The position numbers and the translations under genes were made by a program. From Caryophanales bacterium (GTDB lineage: Bacteria; Bacillota; Bacilli; Paenibacillales; CANHCR01): DNA of 64,000 nt. This document shows positions 54,233 to 63,458 of this stretch, one piece after another. Within the stretch, counting starts at the first letter, position 1. Each line of letters opens with the position of its first letter. The stretch lies in contig CANHCR010000003.1 of assembly GCA_947459205.1 (NCBI GenBank), positions 1 through 64,000 on the forward strand, written 5' to 3'. The notes beneath the pieces are model-generated. The model made no database searches. It was not told where the DNA came from and worked only from the letters and a program-made list of their open reading frames with translations.

Positions 54233-54477
54233 GTGACTGTCGCAATCGGAACGATTGCTCTGACCGTTTTGATGTGTTCCGCTCAAAACGGTCGACTTGT
54301 GACTGTCGCAATCGGAACGATTGCTCTGACCGTTTTGATGTGTTCCGCTCAAAACGGTCGACTTGTGACTGTCGCAATCAGAACGATTGCTCTGACCGCT
54401 TTGATGTGTTCCGCTCAAAACGGTCGACTTGTGATTGTCGCAATCGGGACGATTGCTCCGACCGCTTTGAGAGGGGC
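54233..54477. repeat. 66-bp tandem hairpin repeat array (about 3.7 units)
   Basis: Units start at 54233, 54299, 54365 and 54431. Each contains two small palindromes: GCAATC-GGAAC-GATTGC and GACCGTTTTGA-N10-TCAAAACGGTC. Units 1 and 2 are identical, unit 3 has two or more changes and unit 4 is cut short where it meets the end of ktrA. On the minus strand the longer palindrome contains GTCGACCGTTTTGAGCGG (VDRFER), matching DRFER of the ktrA C-terminus, so the array was probably built from ktrA 3' sequence. All six frames are accidental here; no protein is proposed. Confidence 0.9.
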
Positions 54478-54517
54478 TTGTTTAATCCTTGTCGATAACC
54501 TCCCTCTCAAAGCGGTC
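54460..54517 (-). terminator. hairpin spanning the ktrA stop codon
   Basis: GACCGCTTTGAGAGGG (54460-54475) is a perfect 16-bp complement of CCCTCTCAAAGCGGTC (54502-54517), which is itself ktrA coding sequence. The stop codon lies in the loop. It may act as a transcript 3'-end stabiliser or weak terminator; a T tract is missing. Confidence 0.55.
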
Positions 54518-55159
54518 TATATTCTCTTTATTGCCGATGACGACGAGACGGTCGTTTTGACGCAGACCGACGTCAGCTTTCGGGGCAATGATCAGGTCGT
54601 TGGAGTTGAGGTAGCGGTTAACGGCGACGATGTTGACGTTGTATTTACCGCCAGGGTTGATGCGCGCGATGGTATAGCCATCGAATTTGCGCGGCACGGA
54701 GATTTCCGCCACCCGATAGATCGGCGACAGTTCAATCAGTTCGAGCAAATTCGGAGAGACGAGTTGGTTGGCCAAACGTTCGCCCGCCTCTTTTTCAGGA
54801 TACACGATTGTCTCAACGCCGATTTTCTCAAGCAACTTAGAGTGCGCCTCAGTCAACGCTTTAGCGACAATTTTTTTCGCTTTAAAGTCTTTCAATATCA
54901 CCGCACTCATGACGCTGGCTGGGACGTTCGTGCCGATCGCCAGCACGACGATGTCGTAGGTATGAACGTCGAGCGAACGAACAAAGTCGTCGTTCGTCGT
55001 GTCGCCGCCCATCGTCTGATTTAGTTTGTGCGAAAATTCGTTCACTAAATCCGTGCTTGAATCTACTCCGAACACGTAACAACCAAGTTGTTTCAGTTTC
55101 AGGGCCAGCGCGGAACCGAAGCGTCCAAGTCCGATGACCAGAAATCGTTTGTTCTGCAT
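54482..55159 (-). CDS. ktrA: KtrA/KtrC-type potassium uptake regulatory subunit
   Basis: A 225-residue cytoplasmic RCK protein: nucleotide-binding LVIGLGRFGSALALKLKQLG with the acidic VDSS, then TrkA-C domain (about 135-220, RKFDGYTIARINP). It gates KtrB in response to ATP/ADP and c-di-AMP in related species. GAGGG is 8 nt before the ATG. It follows ktrB by 14 bp in the same operon. Its C-terminal codons form part of a long hairpin with the repeat array downstream. Confidence 0.92.
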   Translation of the reverse strand: MQNKRFLVIGLGRFGSALALKLKQLGCYVFGVDSSTDLVNEFSHKLNQTMGGDTTNDDFVRSLDVHTYDIVVLAIGTNVPASVMSAVILKDFKAKKIVAKALTEAHSKLLEKIGVETIVYPEKEAGERLANQLVSPNLLELIELSPIYRVAEISVPRKFDGYTIARINPGGKYNVNIVAVNRYLNSNDLIIAPKADVGLRQNDRLVVIGNKENIDRFEREVIDKD

Positions 55160-55173
55160 GTTTACCGCCCTCT

Positions 55174-56529
55174 CTAAATAATAATTTTGCCCTCAGGATA
55201 GTATCGTTTGACCGGCCTTCTATCTGTCGTCAGCCAATAGGTGAGCGTTAGCGGACCGAGACGCCCGATATACATCGTCGCACAAATGATAATCTTGCCG
55301 ACGGTCGAAAGTTCTGGCGTCACGCCAAGTGTCAGACCAACAGTCGCAAATGCAGAAGTCGTTTCAAAAAGAATATCTAAAAACGGCTGCTTATGTTCAA
55401 CCACCGAGAGGAACATCGCGATGAGCAAGATCATCGTCAATGATACGAATGTCACAGTCACTGCCTTGTACACGCGTTCGCGGGCGATGTGGTAGTGAAA
55501 CATCGTCACTTCTTCTTTGCCACGCATCATCGCTATCACCGCACCAATCATCGTCGCAAAAGAGGTTACTTTTACACCGCCACCTGTGGAGCCCGGTGCA
55601 GCACCGATGAACATCAGCATGATCAATAAAAATTGGCTCGCCTGCACCATCTGCGATATATCAATCGTATTGACACCGGCCGTACGCGGGATGACTGCTT
55701 GAAAAAATGAAGCATGCAGTTTATCAACTAAGCTGAGTGATCCCATCGTACGCATATTTGCAAATTCAAATATGAACAACATCACCATACCAGCAAGAAT
55801 CAACCAGCCTGTCGTGTAAAGCACGACTTTCGTATGCAATGAAACCCGACGCCGTTGTCGGTAATCGAGCAGTTCGGAGATGACGAGGAATCCAATGCCA
55901 CCTAAGATGACCAGTCCGCCTGCGACAACAGTAATGAAATGATCATGGACCATGCTTGTAAAGCCGGAGAACGGTCCGCTTATTTGCCCGAACAAATCGA
56001 ATCCGGCATTGTTGAATAGGGATACGGAATGAAAGATGCCGTAATAAAAAGCACGAACAGCACCCAATTCCCCCGCCCACGCCATCGTCAAGAGAATTGC
56101 CCCTACTGCCTCTATTACGAACGCGTAAATGACGACTTTCTGAATCAGCCGCAGGATGCCTTCGGACGTATCTTGATTGAACGCCTCTTGCAACAACAAG
56201 CGCTCTTGGTGAGAAATTTTTCGTTTGATGGCGATCGCAAACAATGTCGAAAAGGTCATGAAGCCGAGACCGCCGATTTGGATCAGCACCAAGATGACCA
56301 ATTGTCCGAAAACCGAGTAGGTCGTCCCTGTATCAACGACGACCAAACCTGTTACACACGTAGCAGAAGTCGCGGTGAACAACGCATCCATGTAGGACAC
56401 GTCGACACCGTCCTGGTGCGACCATGGCATCCAGAGCAACAAGGAACCAATAAAAATAATCGCCAAAAATCCAAAAATCAGCACTTTCGGCGGTGAAACA
56501 CGAGTTAACCAGTGCGAACGATAGCGCAT
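55174..56529 (-). CDS. ktrB: KtrB-type potassium transporter membrane subunit
   Basis: A 451-residue Na+-dependent K+ channel-like transporter with four M1-P-M2 repeats. Filter-like glycine loops are TSATCVTGLVVVD, SLFNNAGFDL, IPRTAGVNT and SAFATVGLTLG. The ATG at 56529 has GAGGTGG 6 nt upstream; a longer frame begins at 56574. First gene of ktrB-ktrA. Confidence 0.93.
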   Translation of the reverse strand: MRYRSHWLTRVSPPKVLIFGFLAIIFIGSLLLWMPWSHQDGVDVSYMDALFTATSATCVTGLVVVDTGTTYSVFGQLVILVLIQIGGLGFMTFSTLFAIAIKRKISHQERLLLQEAFNQDTSEGILRLIQKVVIYAFVIEAVGAILLTMAWAGELGAVRAFYYGIFHSVSLFNNAGFDLFGQISGPFSGFTSMVHDHFITVVAGGLVILGGIGFLVISELLDYRQRRRVSLHTKVVLYTTGWLILAGMVMLFIFEFANMRTMGSLSLVDKLHASFFQAVIPRTAGVNTIDISQMVQASQFLLIMLMFIGAAPGSTGGGVKVTSFATMIGAVIAMMRGKEEVTMFHYHIARERVYKAVTVTFVSLTMILLIAMFLSVVEHKQPFLDILFETTSAFATVGLTLGVTPELSTVGKIIICATMYIGRLGPLTLTYWLTTDRRPVKRYYPEGKIII

Positions 56530-56575
56530 GGCGTGCCACCTCATTTGTCGGCATTTCCGTAGTATAATCGCCAAA

Positions 56576-56604
56576 ATTATACTCCTGTACGCCTAAAATC
56601 TCAA
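56576..56604 (-). promoter_or_regulatory. sigma-A promoter of ktrBA
   Basis: On the minus strand TTGAGA, 17-bp spacer, TATAAT. The -35 overlaps the end of uvrC, so ktrBA can be expressed separately from the uvrC transcript. Confidence 0.75.
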
Positions 56605-58418
56605 TCTTTTTTTAATGCGTTCAAAATCTGACGTGCCAATTTATCGCCGATGCCGAGTTGTCGAAACTGTTCAACCGAGGCCTCACGAATTTTTTTCAGC
56701 GAGCCAAAATGTTGCAACAGTTTTTTGCGACGCTGCTCGCCGATGCCTGGAATGTCATCCAACTGCGAATAAGTCATCGATTTGCTGCGTTTGGCACGAT
56801 GGAATTCGAGTGCGAAGCGATGCACCTCGTCTTGGATGCGTTGTAGCAAATAAAAAGGCTGACTATCACGTGCAACGGGCACCAGTTGCGGCGGCTCACC
56901 GCTGAAAAGTTGCGCCGTTCGGTGTTTTTCGTCTTTCGCCAAACCGCACACGGGAATATCGATTCCGAGTTCATTTTCTAAGACATCCACAGCCGCGCTA
57001 ATTTGCGCCTTGCCACCGTCCACCACAATCAGTTCCGGCAGCGTCAGACGCTCTTTGAGTGCCCGCTCGTAACGGCGCCGAATCACTTCGCGCATCGTCT
57101 CCACGTCATTCGCGCCACTGACGGTGCGGATTGTATATTTGCGATACTCGCTCCGTTGCGGTTTGCCGTCGACGAACACGACCATAGCCGACACCGGATT
57201 CGTGCCCTGAATGTTCGAGTTATCGAAGGCGTCAATCCGCCGAATGTCACCAATGCCGAGCAACTCCGCCAACTCCTGCAGCGCCAGCGTCGTCCGTTGC
57301 TCATCTCGTGCGATCAACTTGAATTTCTCATCCAAAGCGACCCGCGCATTTTCACAAGCCATTTCGACCATTTTGCGTTTCGTCCCACGTTGCGGCAACA
57401 ACACGCCACTACGCAACCACTTGCCGAGCGCCCCGCGAAACGTATCTTCGTCATCTTCACCACTCGCCTCCGTATGCTCTGCCGGCGCAAGCGGAAGCAA
57501 TATCTCCTTCGGAATCGCTGGGTTTTGGCTATAATACTGCATCACAAATGAACTGAAATCCGCGTATTCGTGACCGTAATAGGGGAACAACGAGGCGTGG
57601 CGCTCAATCAACTTGCCCTGACGCATGTACATGATTTGCACGCACATCCAGCCTTTCTCGACCGCATAGCCGAACACATCGCGATCCGCAATGTCAGCCG
57701 TGTTAATATTTTGGCGGTACATCAAATCCTCGATCGCACGAATCAGGTCACGCAAATCGCGCGCCTGCTCAAAATGCAAATCCTCAGCAGCTGCAAGCAT
57801 TTTTTCTTGCAGTTCCTGTTTGATGCGCTCATGCTCACCATTCAAAAACCTTGCGATCTGCATCGTCATCTCTTCATATTGCTGCGGCGCCACCTCGAAC
57901 TCGCACGGAGCAATGCACTGCCCCATGTGGTAGTATAAACAGACTTTGTCTGGCAAGGTGCGGCACTTGCGCAAAGGCACCATGCGGTCGAGTAATTTCT
58001 TCGTCTGATAAGCAGTCGCACTGTTCGGGTACGGGCCGAAATATTTGGCCTTATCCGGTAGCACACGGCGCGTCACCTCAAGCCGTGGGTGGCGCTCATT
58101 CGTAATTTTTATATAGGGAAACGTCTTATCATCTTTTAGCAAGACGTTGTAATGCGGATTATGTTTTTTGATCAGGTTGCACTCTAAAATGAGGGCCTCC
58201 ACGTTATTGGTCGTGACGATGTACTCGAAATCGCGAATCTCGGCGACTAATCGTTGCGTCTTCAAATCATTCGTGCCCGTGAAATACGAGCGGACTCGAT
58301 TTTTCAGCACTTTCGCCTTGCCGACATAAATGATTTCGCCGTTTTCATTTTTCATCAAATAGCAACCAGGCTTGTCAGGCAATACGGCCAACTTCGCTTT
58401 TAGGAAATCACTCATCAT
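56601..58418 (-). CDS. uvrC: excinuclease ABC subunit C
   Basis: A 605-residue nucleotide-excision-repair nuclease: N-terminal GIY-YIG domain (GEIIYVGKAK, 3' incision), UVR motif (about 200-235), RNase-H-like 5' nuclease with RRIDAFDNSNIQGTNPVSAMVVF and VVDGGKAQI, and C-terminal helix-hairpin-helix (DDIPGIGEQRRKKLLQHFGSL). GGAGG is 5 nt before the ATG at 58418. Confidence 0.97.
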   Translation of the reverse strand: MMSDFLKAKLAVLPDKPGCYLMKNENGEIIYVGKAKVLKNRVRSYFTGTNDLKTQRLVAEIRDFEYIVTTNNVEALILECNLIKKHNPHYNVLLKDDKTFPYIKITNERHPRLEVTRRVLPDKAKYFGPYPNSATAYQTKKLLDRMVPLRKCRTLPDKVCLYYHMGQCIAPCEFEVAPQQYEEMTMQIARFLNGEHERIKQELQEKMLAAAEDLHFEQARDLRDLIRAIEDLMYRQNINTADIADRDVFGYAVEKGWMCVQIMYMRQGKLIERHASLFPYYGHEYADFSSFVMQYYSQNPAIPKEILLPLAPAEHTEASGEDDEDTFRGALGKWLRSGVLLPQRGTKRKMVEMACENARVALDEKFKLIARDEQRTTLALQELAELLGIGDIRRIDAFDNSNIQGTNPVSAMVVFVDGKPQRSEYRKYTIRTVSGANDVETMREVIRRRYERALKERLTLPELIVVDGGKAQISAAVDVLENELGIDIPVCGLAKDEKHRTAQLFSGEPPQLVPVARDSQPFYLLQRIQDEVHRFALEFHRAKRSKSMTYSQLDDIPGIGEQRRKKLLQHFGSLKKIREASVEQFRQLGIGDKLARQILNALKKD

Positions 58419-58452
58419 CGAAACCTCCAGCAATCCTCACGTACAGCAATCT

Positions 58453-58490
58453 AAAAAAAGTTCTTCCCCATCACTGAGAAAGAACTTTTC
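58453..58490 (-). terminator. terminator of trxA
   Basis: AAAGTTCTT...AAGAACTTT stem with a minus-strand TTTTTTT tail, between trxA and uvrC, both minus. Confidence 0.8.
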
Positions 58491-58512
58491 GGCCGAAATC
58501 CGGCAATGTCAA

Positions 58513-58830
58513 TTATTGTGCTCTTGCAATCAAGTTTTTCAGTTGATCTTTGGATTGGAATCCAACTACTTTGTCAACCGGTTGACCGTCTTTGAAAAGT
58601 ACAAGTGTCGGAATGCTCATCACGCCGTATTGGCCAGCCGACATCGGATTGTCATCAACATTCACCTTACCAATTTTTACAGCATCACCAAGCTCAGTTG
58701 CCAACTCATCAAGCACTGGAGCAATCATTTTGCACGGTCCGCACCAAGGTGCCCAGAAATCTACCAACACAGTGCCGTGGCTCGCCACTTCTGCTTTGAA
58801 ACTCGCATCACTGATCGTTACAATCGCCAT
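58513..58830 (-). CDS. trxA: thioredoxin
   Basis: A 105-residue thioredoxin, normal family length, with active site WAPWCGPCK and cis-Pro in MSIPTLVLF. GGGAGGT is about 9 nt upstream of the ATG at 58830; the longer frame upstream is promoter sequence with two TATAAT-like hexamers. It is a likely electron donor for the BCP peroxiredoxin. Confidence 0.97.
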   Translation of the reverse strand: MAIVTISDASFKAEVASHGTVLVDFWAPWCGPCKMIAPVLDELATELGDAVKIGKVNVDDNPMSAGQYGVMSIPTLVLFKDGQPVDKVVGFQSKDQLKNLIARAQ

Positions 58831-58912
58831 TTGTATTACCTCCCGGTGTATTATAATGTTCTTAAGCATTATAACATATTCAAAATGCAGTTTTCCACTT
58901 TTCACCGTTCTC

Positions 58913-58941
58913 TTTACTCATCGCTCTAAATTCGCTATACT
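58913..58941 (+). promoter_or_regulatory. promoter of the small membrane protein gene
   Basis: TTTACT, 17-bp spacer, TATACT, about 30 bp before the start codon. Confidence 0.55.
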
Positions 58942-58973
58942 ATACACATGAATGACTCAAGGAGGCAATACTT

Positions 58974-59132
58974 ATGAGTGAAATCAACGAAACGCAAACA
59001 CAAGCGGAGCTTCATATTAACGAAGAGCCTCGCAACGATTTTTCCGACGTGCTGATCGGTTTCTCCGTTTCTTTTGGCTTCTTCTTCTTAATCGGCGTCA
59101 TCGCAACGCTGATCAAGCTGTTTGTTGGCTAA
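58974..59132 (+). CDS. 52-residue single-pass membrane protein
   Basis: A short ORF with a strong site (AAGGAGG ahead of the ATG), its own promoter and terminator, so I consider it real. It encodes a polar acidic N-terminus (SEINETQTQAELHINEE) and one C-terminal membrane helix (VLIGFSVSFGFFFLIGVIATLIKLF) shown here only in part: the helix runs from about residue 26 to 50. Its function is unknown. Confidence 0.75.
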   Translation: MSEINETQTQAELHINEEPRNDFSDVLIGFSVSFGFFFLIGVIATLIKLFVG

Positions 59133-59165
59133 TACAACAACACAACGACTATCCATAAAAAACAA

Positions 59166-59203
59166 AACCATCTTCCGAATTGTTCGTGAAGATGGTTTTT
59201 TTA
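59166..59203. terminator. bidirectional terminator
   Basis: AACCATCTTC and GAAGATGGTT form a stem followed by TTTTTTT, with AAAAC before it. It separates the small membrane gene from the convergent ligase-like gene. Confidence 0.88.
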
Positions 59204-59214
59204 TGTGCACTTAA

Positions 59215-60432
59215 CTAACTGTTCAGCGGCGCCACTGGCTCCACCGAATTTGTCGCTAGCAACCGTTGCCCTTCTTGGCGAATCCGGAACCGTTCACGCT
59301 CTTCCGCCACTTCTGCCCAGGTGCGCGCCACACAACCACACAGCAACACGTAGAGCATGCCGACCTGCGGAGTCATTATCACATGGTCAATCATGCTATG
59401 CACGAAAAATACGGTAAACAGCGCCATATAGATTGGAGCAAGCGGGTGATCCAACTGGTTTAAGCGATAAATGTAGACGGCGAGCGACACGTGCATCCAT
59501 AAGAACAACAATCCGCCAATCACACCAAGTTCAACAAAAAAGGCAAGGATTGTGTTGTGCGCATGAGCCAATTTGTAATAGCCCGTCACTGCCGTATCGA
59601 CAAAATACATATTTGCGAGACCGATTCCGTCAATCGGATTTGCGAAAAACAACTGCAGACTTACTTTCCAAATGTGCACTCGCTCCATCAACGACAAATC
59701 CCAAATATTAATCCGCGGAATCATCTGCGGGTGAATAAGCGCCGCCAACACGCCGATGCTGAACAACACCGTGAGCCCGATGCGCAACTTTTTGAAACTG
59801 AAATAGGCGTAAATGAATAAACCGACCACAGTCCCCATCAGAGCACCGCGCGAACCGGTTAGCACCAACATCACAAAAAACACGACGGTGACTACTAGAT
59901 AGAAATTTTTGTAGCCTTTTTGCTCGCTGTGATGAAAGTAGTAGAGCGCGGTCAAACTAAGCAATCCGAACCAAGCACCAGCCAAATTGGCATTAGCAAA
60001 CGTCGCAGTCAAACGCGCCTCTGGATCGTCAACGAACCCGCCGATACCGAAAATAATTTGCAGCCAGTTACCGGCATGTCCAAGCACATCAAAATATTGC
60101 AACAAACCGATTGCTGCCGACACGAGACCGCAAATGAATACCCAAATCCCGTATCGTTGAATTTGTAACATGCTCCAATTCGATCCTTGCACGTACAGGA
60201 CAATCAGCAAGTAGAGCCAAATCGCAAGTGAAGCCGCGACGCTAATCCAATTCCCGTGCAGCAACGCAGTCAGCGTACTCCAAATAGCGAGTAGCAAAAG
60301 TCCAGTCGTCAAACTGTTGCTACCGAATTGGCGCCAATGTTGACCGCGAAATTTTCGGAGCAAATATAAAATAATCATGAGCACGCCAAGCCAAGGAGAC
60401 AAGACTGTGGCTGCTATCATGACAAACGGCAT
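59215..60432 (-). CDS. O-antigen ligase (Wzy_C)-like membrane protein
   Basis: A 405-residue polytopic protein with about 11 helices and the Wzy_C-domain signature: GSRGALMG near the middle and NPIDGIGLANMYF followed by AHAHNTILAFFVELG, where the conserved His lies. Members polymerise or transfer glycans on lipid carriers at the outer membrane face. GAGGGG precedes the ATG. Substrate unknown; a polymer related to ManNAc-uronate is only a possibility. Confidence 0.82.
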   Translation of the reverse strand: MPFVMIAATVLSPWLGVLMIILYLLRKFRGQHWRQFGSNSLTTGLLLLAIWSTLTALLHGNWISVAASLAIWLYLLIVLYVQGSNWSMLQIQRYGIWVFICGLVSAAIGLLQYFDVLGHAGNWLQIIFGIGGFVDDPEARLTATFANANLAGAWFGLLSLTALYYFHHSEQKGYKNFYLVVTVVFFVMLVLTGSRGALMGTVVGLFIYAYFSFKKLRIGLTVLFSIGVLAALIHPQMIPRINIWDLSLMERVHIWKVSLQLFFANPIDGIGLANMYFVDTAVTGYYKLAHAHNTILAFFVELGVIGGLLFLWMHVSLAVYIYRLNQLDHPLAPIYMALFTVFFVHSMIDHVIMTPQVGMLYVLLCGCVARTWAEVAEERERFRIRQEGQRLLATNSVEPVAPLNS

Positions 60433-60546
60433 GAAAAAAACCCCTCACAATGTAATCATTCAGTAATAATGTACACTGTAGCAGGGCTTTTATGCAATAT
60501 GTTTTACAAAAAGATTGCAGAAAGATTGCAGAATGTTGCAGATGTG

Positions 60547-61518
60547 TTACAAAACGCGGCTGTTGCGCTTATTCGAACCACCGACATATACCGTATCCAC
60601 AAACGGTTTGATACGTTCCATCAAACGTTGACCTTTGTGCTCTTCGTCGCCTTCACGATTCGTGAAACTGAAGTGGCTCAACAGGCTGTCCAATTCAAAG
60701 TTACTCGTAAAAAAGGTCGGTTTTCGCCCCATCCGCTCATTCAGAATCGCACCGAACACATGATCTCGGACCCACGGGCTCAGATTTTCCGCCCCAAGGT
60801 CATCAAACACAAGTAAATCGGTCGACTTTAATAGTTCTACGGTCTCTTTGAGTCGCTGCGGCTCCTGAATCATCGACTTCACGTCTTCAACGAAATCCGG
60901 CATGTAAACAATCGCTCCTGAGTAGCCGCTCTTCGCCAGTTCATGCAACATGTAACAGAGCAAAAATGTTTTGCCCGTGCCGAACGGTCCATAAACATAG
61001 AGCCCACGCGCCTGCAAACCGTGCTCCTTCGTCTGCAAAATATATCTCATCAGCTGCTGAACGGCCTTGGCTCGCTCCATATCAAGCGCCAAAATGTCGC
61101 CTGCCGAATACCCCTCATTCAGCGCCCGCTCGGCAATGTGAAAACTGCGAATCCGCGCGCTCAGTTTCTGCTCTTGCACTTGCGCCGTCTGCTTGTCGCA
61201 TGCCAATTTGCGCTCACTGACATCGACTGCACCGTCCGTTTCATTCATTTCCAGTTGCGTATAATGACCGGCATAATCGTTCGGGCATTTTTGCAACCCT
61301 GGGCAATTTGCACAGTTCGAGCGGTCGCGCACCAACTGATACAACTTATTCATATGCGGTTTAAGCATCTGCTCATCAACAGTCAAACCCTTTTGCGACT
61401 GCTCGGCGAGCCAATCTTTCACTACCGGTTGCGCCAGCAGTTGCGCGAATTTTTGCTCTGCCCGCGCCAACAAATCGCCGTTCGGCATGCTTCTCAATAC
61501 ATCACGAATTGATTCCAC
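60547..61518 (-). CDS. dnaI: primosomal protein DnaI (helicase loader)
   Basis: A 323-residue AAA+ loader of the replicative helicase. The N-terminal region has a zinc-site-like SNCANCPGLQKCPNDYAGH; the AAA+ core has Walker A GPFGTGKT and Walker B LLVFDDLGAE, with the C-terminal arginine region RLMERIKPF. The GTG start is 14 bp after dnaB and behind AAAGGTG. Operon dnaB-dnaI as in Bacillus. Confidence 0.93.
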   Translation of the reverse strand: MESIRDVLRSMPNGDLLARAEQKFAQLLAQPVVKDWLAEQSQKGLTVDEQMLKPHMNKLYQLVRDRSNCANCPGLQKCPNDYAGHYTQLEMNETDGAVDVSERKLACDKQTAQVQEQKLSARIRSFHIAERALNEGYSAGDILALDMERAKAVQQLMRYILQTKEHGLQARGLYVYGPFGTGKTFLLCYMLHELAKSGYSGAIVYMPDFVEDVKSMIQEPQRLKETVELLKSTDLLVFDDLGAENLSPWVRDHVFGAILNERMGRKPTFFTSNFELDSLLSHFSFTNREGDEEHKGQRLMERIKPFVDTVYVGGSNKRNSRVL

Positions 61519-61532
61519 GACTCACACACCTT

Positions 61533-63044
61533 TCAACGAGCCGGATTCGCTCCCGGTTTCGGTTTGTCCAATTCCTCGGCCATCCGCTTCAATTCTTCCA
61601 ATTCTTCAGGCGTTAACTGCTGTTGCTCTTTCGCTTGCTCATATTGAGCAATCAGTTTCGGCTTGCGCCCTTTTTGCGCAGTGCTCGCGCGATTCGTAGT
61701 AGCGGTGGTGTTCCCGCCCTCTTTCGACGCTTGTCGGGCCGCCGTCTGAGTGCGTACATAGTCAACCGCCTGCTCATATTTGCTAATGTTACGCGCCGAA
61801 ATATCGCTGGCAATCGACTCGATGAATCCTTTCGTCCACGATTTGTTGAGCACGTGCAAATAATGAATGAGCACATTCAACACTTGATCGGGCAGTTTAT
61901 ACGTTAAATCTAGCTTACTGAACACGTCGAGCAACGGGTCAGGTACAGCACGCTGTTGAAAAAACAACTGTAGCACTTGCGTGTACGACTGGTTGCGCAG
62001 GAGCAGATTGTATTGATGAACGTCACATTGTCCCTGAAACAATGCCGGCACGTCCAAATAAAATTGCATCTGCACGGACTGTTCCTGTGGAACTGCTTGT
62101 TCATTGGTCGCCGCCTGCGTGGCCTTATGTATCTGTCGCTCGCGTTGCTCGTCACGCCGCTTGCTTTGGCGAAACATCAGGTTTGCAACATACTGCACGC
62201 GTTCTAGTTGCAACTCACCGTCGTCATCGAACACCCCGTCTTCATCCAGCAAACGACAAACTTCTGCCACGGACAAGCGAAATTTTTTCGCCACGAAGCG
62301 AATCGTCGCCATCTGCTGCGGCTGTTTGCGCAAATGTTCGACAAATAAGCGATTGGCCGACACGCGCGGAAAGCGACTCATGATCTGCTCGTAGCGGATG
62401 CCATCTTCCTCTTGCTGGGCAACGCCGCTCGTCTTAACCGGCTCTCGAAGACCGCCTCCGACCGACAGTTGTTCCAATTCCAAATCGACAACTTTTGTAT
62501 TCAATTCGAACAACTCATAAAAAGGAACCGACAACGCCTCGCTGCTAATCGCAGGGTCGGCGAGTTCTTCTGGTTGATCCGCCACCAGTTCGTCGCGCAA
62601 CAGCAACAACATGTATTTGCCGATGCGGTCGCGTAGCAACAAAGTCAAATGCGCATTTTCGAAAAACTCGTGCGGACCAAGTGGTGCCTGTAAGCGGTAC
62701 TCAAACACATAGTCGTCCGTCTGCGGCAAATACTTACGATAACTTTGCATGAGCCCCACGGCTTCCAACATCGACGTCTGCTCGAGAAGCAGCGTGCGCC
62801 CCTTTTCATTCGGGGCAATTTGCATCGCCATAAACAGTTTGCGCTGTTGCTCCATCGCAGAAAAGCCGGTGCGATCGGGTGCTAATTGGGCATGCAACGT
62901 TTGATAAAGGCTGACGGCTAGCGGGCCGATCATCGGCTGATACATAGCAGTCAACATTTTTTGTTGCAACGAACTAAGCGCGAACTCGCGATGGACGCAA
63001 AACCGATGATGCTCAGTGTAATGATGCAGTTGGTTGATGCGCAT
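61533..63044 (-). CDS. dnaB: replication initiation and membrane attachment protein DnaB
   Basis: A 503-residue DnaB of the Gram-positive primosome (not the helicase). The DnaB_2/DnaD-like repeats are visible: an N-terminal winged-helix region, a middle LDLTYKLPDQVLNVLIHYLHVLNKSWTKGFIESIASDISARNI, shown here only by residues from about 370 to 415, and a charged C-terminus with ELEELKRMAEELD. It loads DnaI-helicase at oriC with DnaD. AAGGAGG is 10 nt before the ATG. Confidence 0.9.
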   Translation of the reverse strand: MRINQLHHYTEHHRFCVHREFALSSLQQKMLTAMYQPMIGPLAVSLYQTLHAQLAPDRTGFSAMEQQRKLFMAMQIAPNEKGRTLLLEQTSMLEAVGLMQSYRKYLPQTDDYVFEYRLQAPLGPHEFFENAHLTLLLRDRIGKYMLLLLRDELVADQPEELADPAISSEALSVPFYELFELNTKVVDLELEQLSVGGGLREPVKTSGVAQQEEDGIRYEQIMSRFPRVSANRLFVEHLRKQPQQMATIRFVAKKFRLSVAEVCRLLDEDGVFDDDGELQLERVQYVANLMFRQSKRRDEQRERQIHKATQAATNEQAVPQEQSVQMQFYLDVPALFQGQCDVHQYNLLLRNQSYTQVLQLFFQQRAVPDPLLDVFSKLDLTYKLPDQVLNVLIHYLHVLNKSWTKGFIESIASDISARNISKYEQAVDYVRTQTAARQASKEGGNTTATTNRASTAQKGRKPKLIAQYEQAKEQQQLTPEELEELKRMAEELDKPKPGANPAR

Positions 63045-63062
63045 GCGGGGTTCGCCTCCTTA

Positions 63063-63332
63063 TTAAAACATTTTGTAACCTTGGGTGCGCAATGTACGAA
63101 TGATCGTGCCGCTCAGCGCTGCACCTGCTAATCCGCCCAAACCGTATATCAAGAAATCGATACTGAGTGCATCGAAGTCTCCGAAAATGACGGCTAACGG
63201 CACAACCGCAAGCAAATAAAACCAAATCGGAAACCAGGTCGTTTTGACCAGCATGTTGATGATAAATCCGATGCCGAAAAACAGGACAAAAATAAGCACC
63301 GCTCCAATAAGGTGCTGGATGATGGGTAACAT
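63063..63332 (-). CDS. small membrane protein, YuiB-like
   Basis: An 89-residue protein with three hydrophobic segments (IGAVLIFVLFFGIGFIINML, WFYLLAVVPLAVIFG, FLIYGLGGLAGAALSG). It resembles Bacillus YuiB from memory; the function is unknown. The ATG at 63332 has GAGGAGA upstream. It ends just before the dnaB start and so may be cotranscribed with dnaB-dnaI. Confidence 0.7.
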   Translation of the reverse strand: MLPIIQHLIGAVLIFVLFFGIGFIINMLVKTTWFPIWFYLLAVVPLAVIFGDFDALSIDFLIYGLGGLAGAALSGTIIRTLRTQGYKMF

Positions 63333-63388
63333 GTATGCTCTCTCCTCTCTACTCTTCATTGTAAGAAATGAACCCGCCGGTGTAAAGT

Positions 63389-63417
63389 TTGAAGTGCCTC
63401 GTCAAATCGCATAAAAT
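63389..63417 (+). promoter_or_regulatory. promoter of hemQ
   Basis: TTGAAG, 17-bp spacer, TAAAAT, ending about 40 bp before the hemQ ATG. Confidence 0.65.
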
Positions 63418-63458
63418 GATTGTGGCACCATTGAACACACGGACGGGAGAAGATACCA

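Noticed and set aside
54168..54498. Small proteins encoded by the 66-bp repeat (both strands)
   Set aside because: Open frames follow from a 66-bp unit being a multiple of three; there is no ribosome binding site or start context, and the unit is dominated by palindromes.
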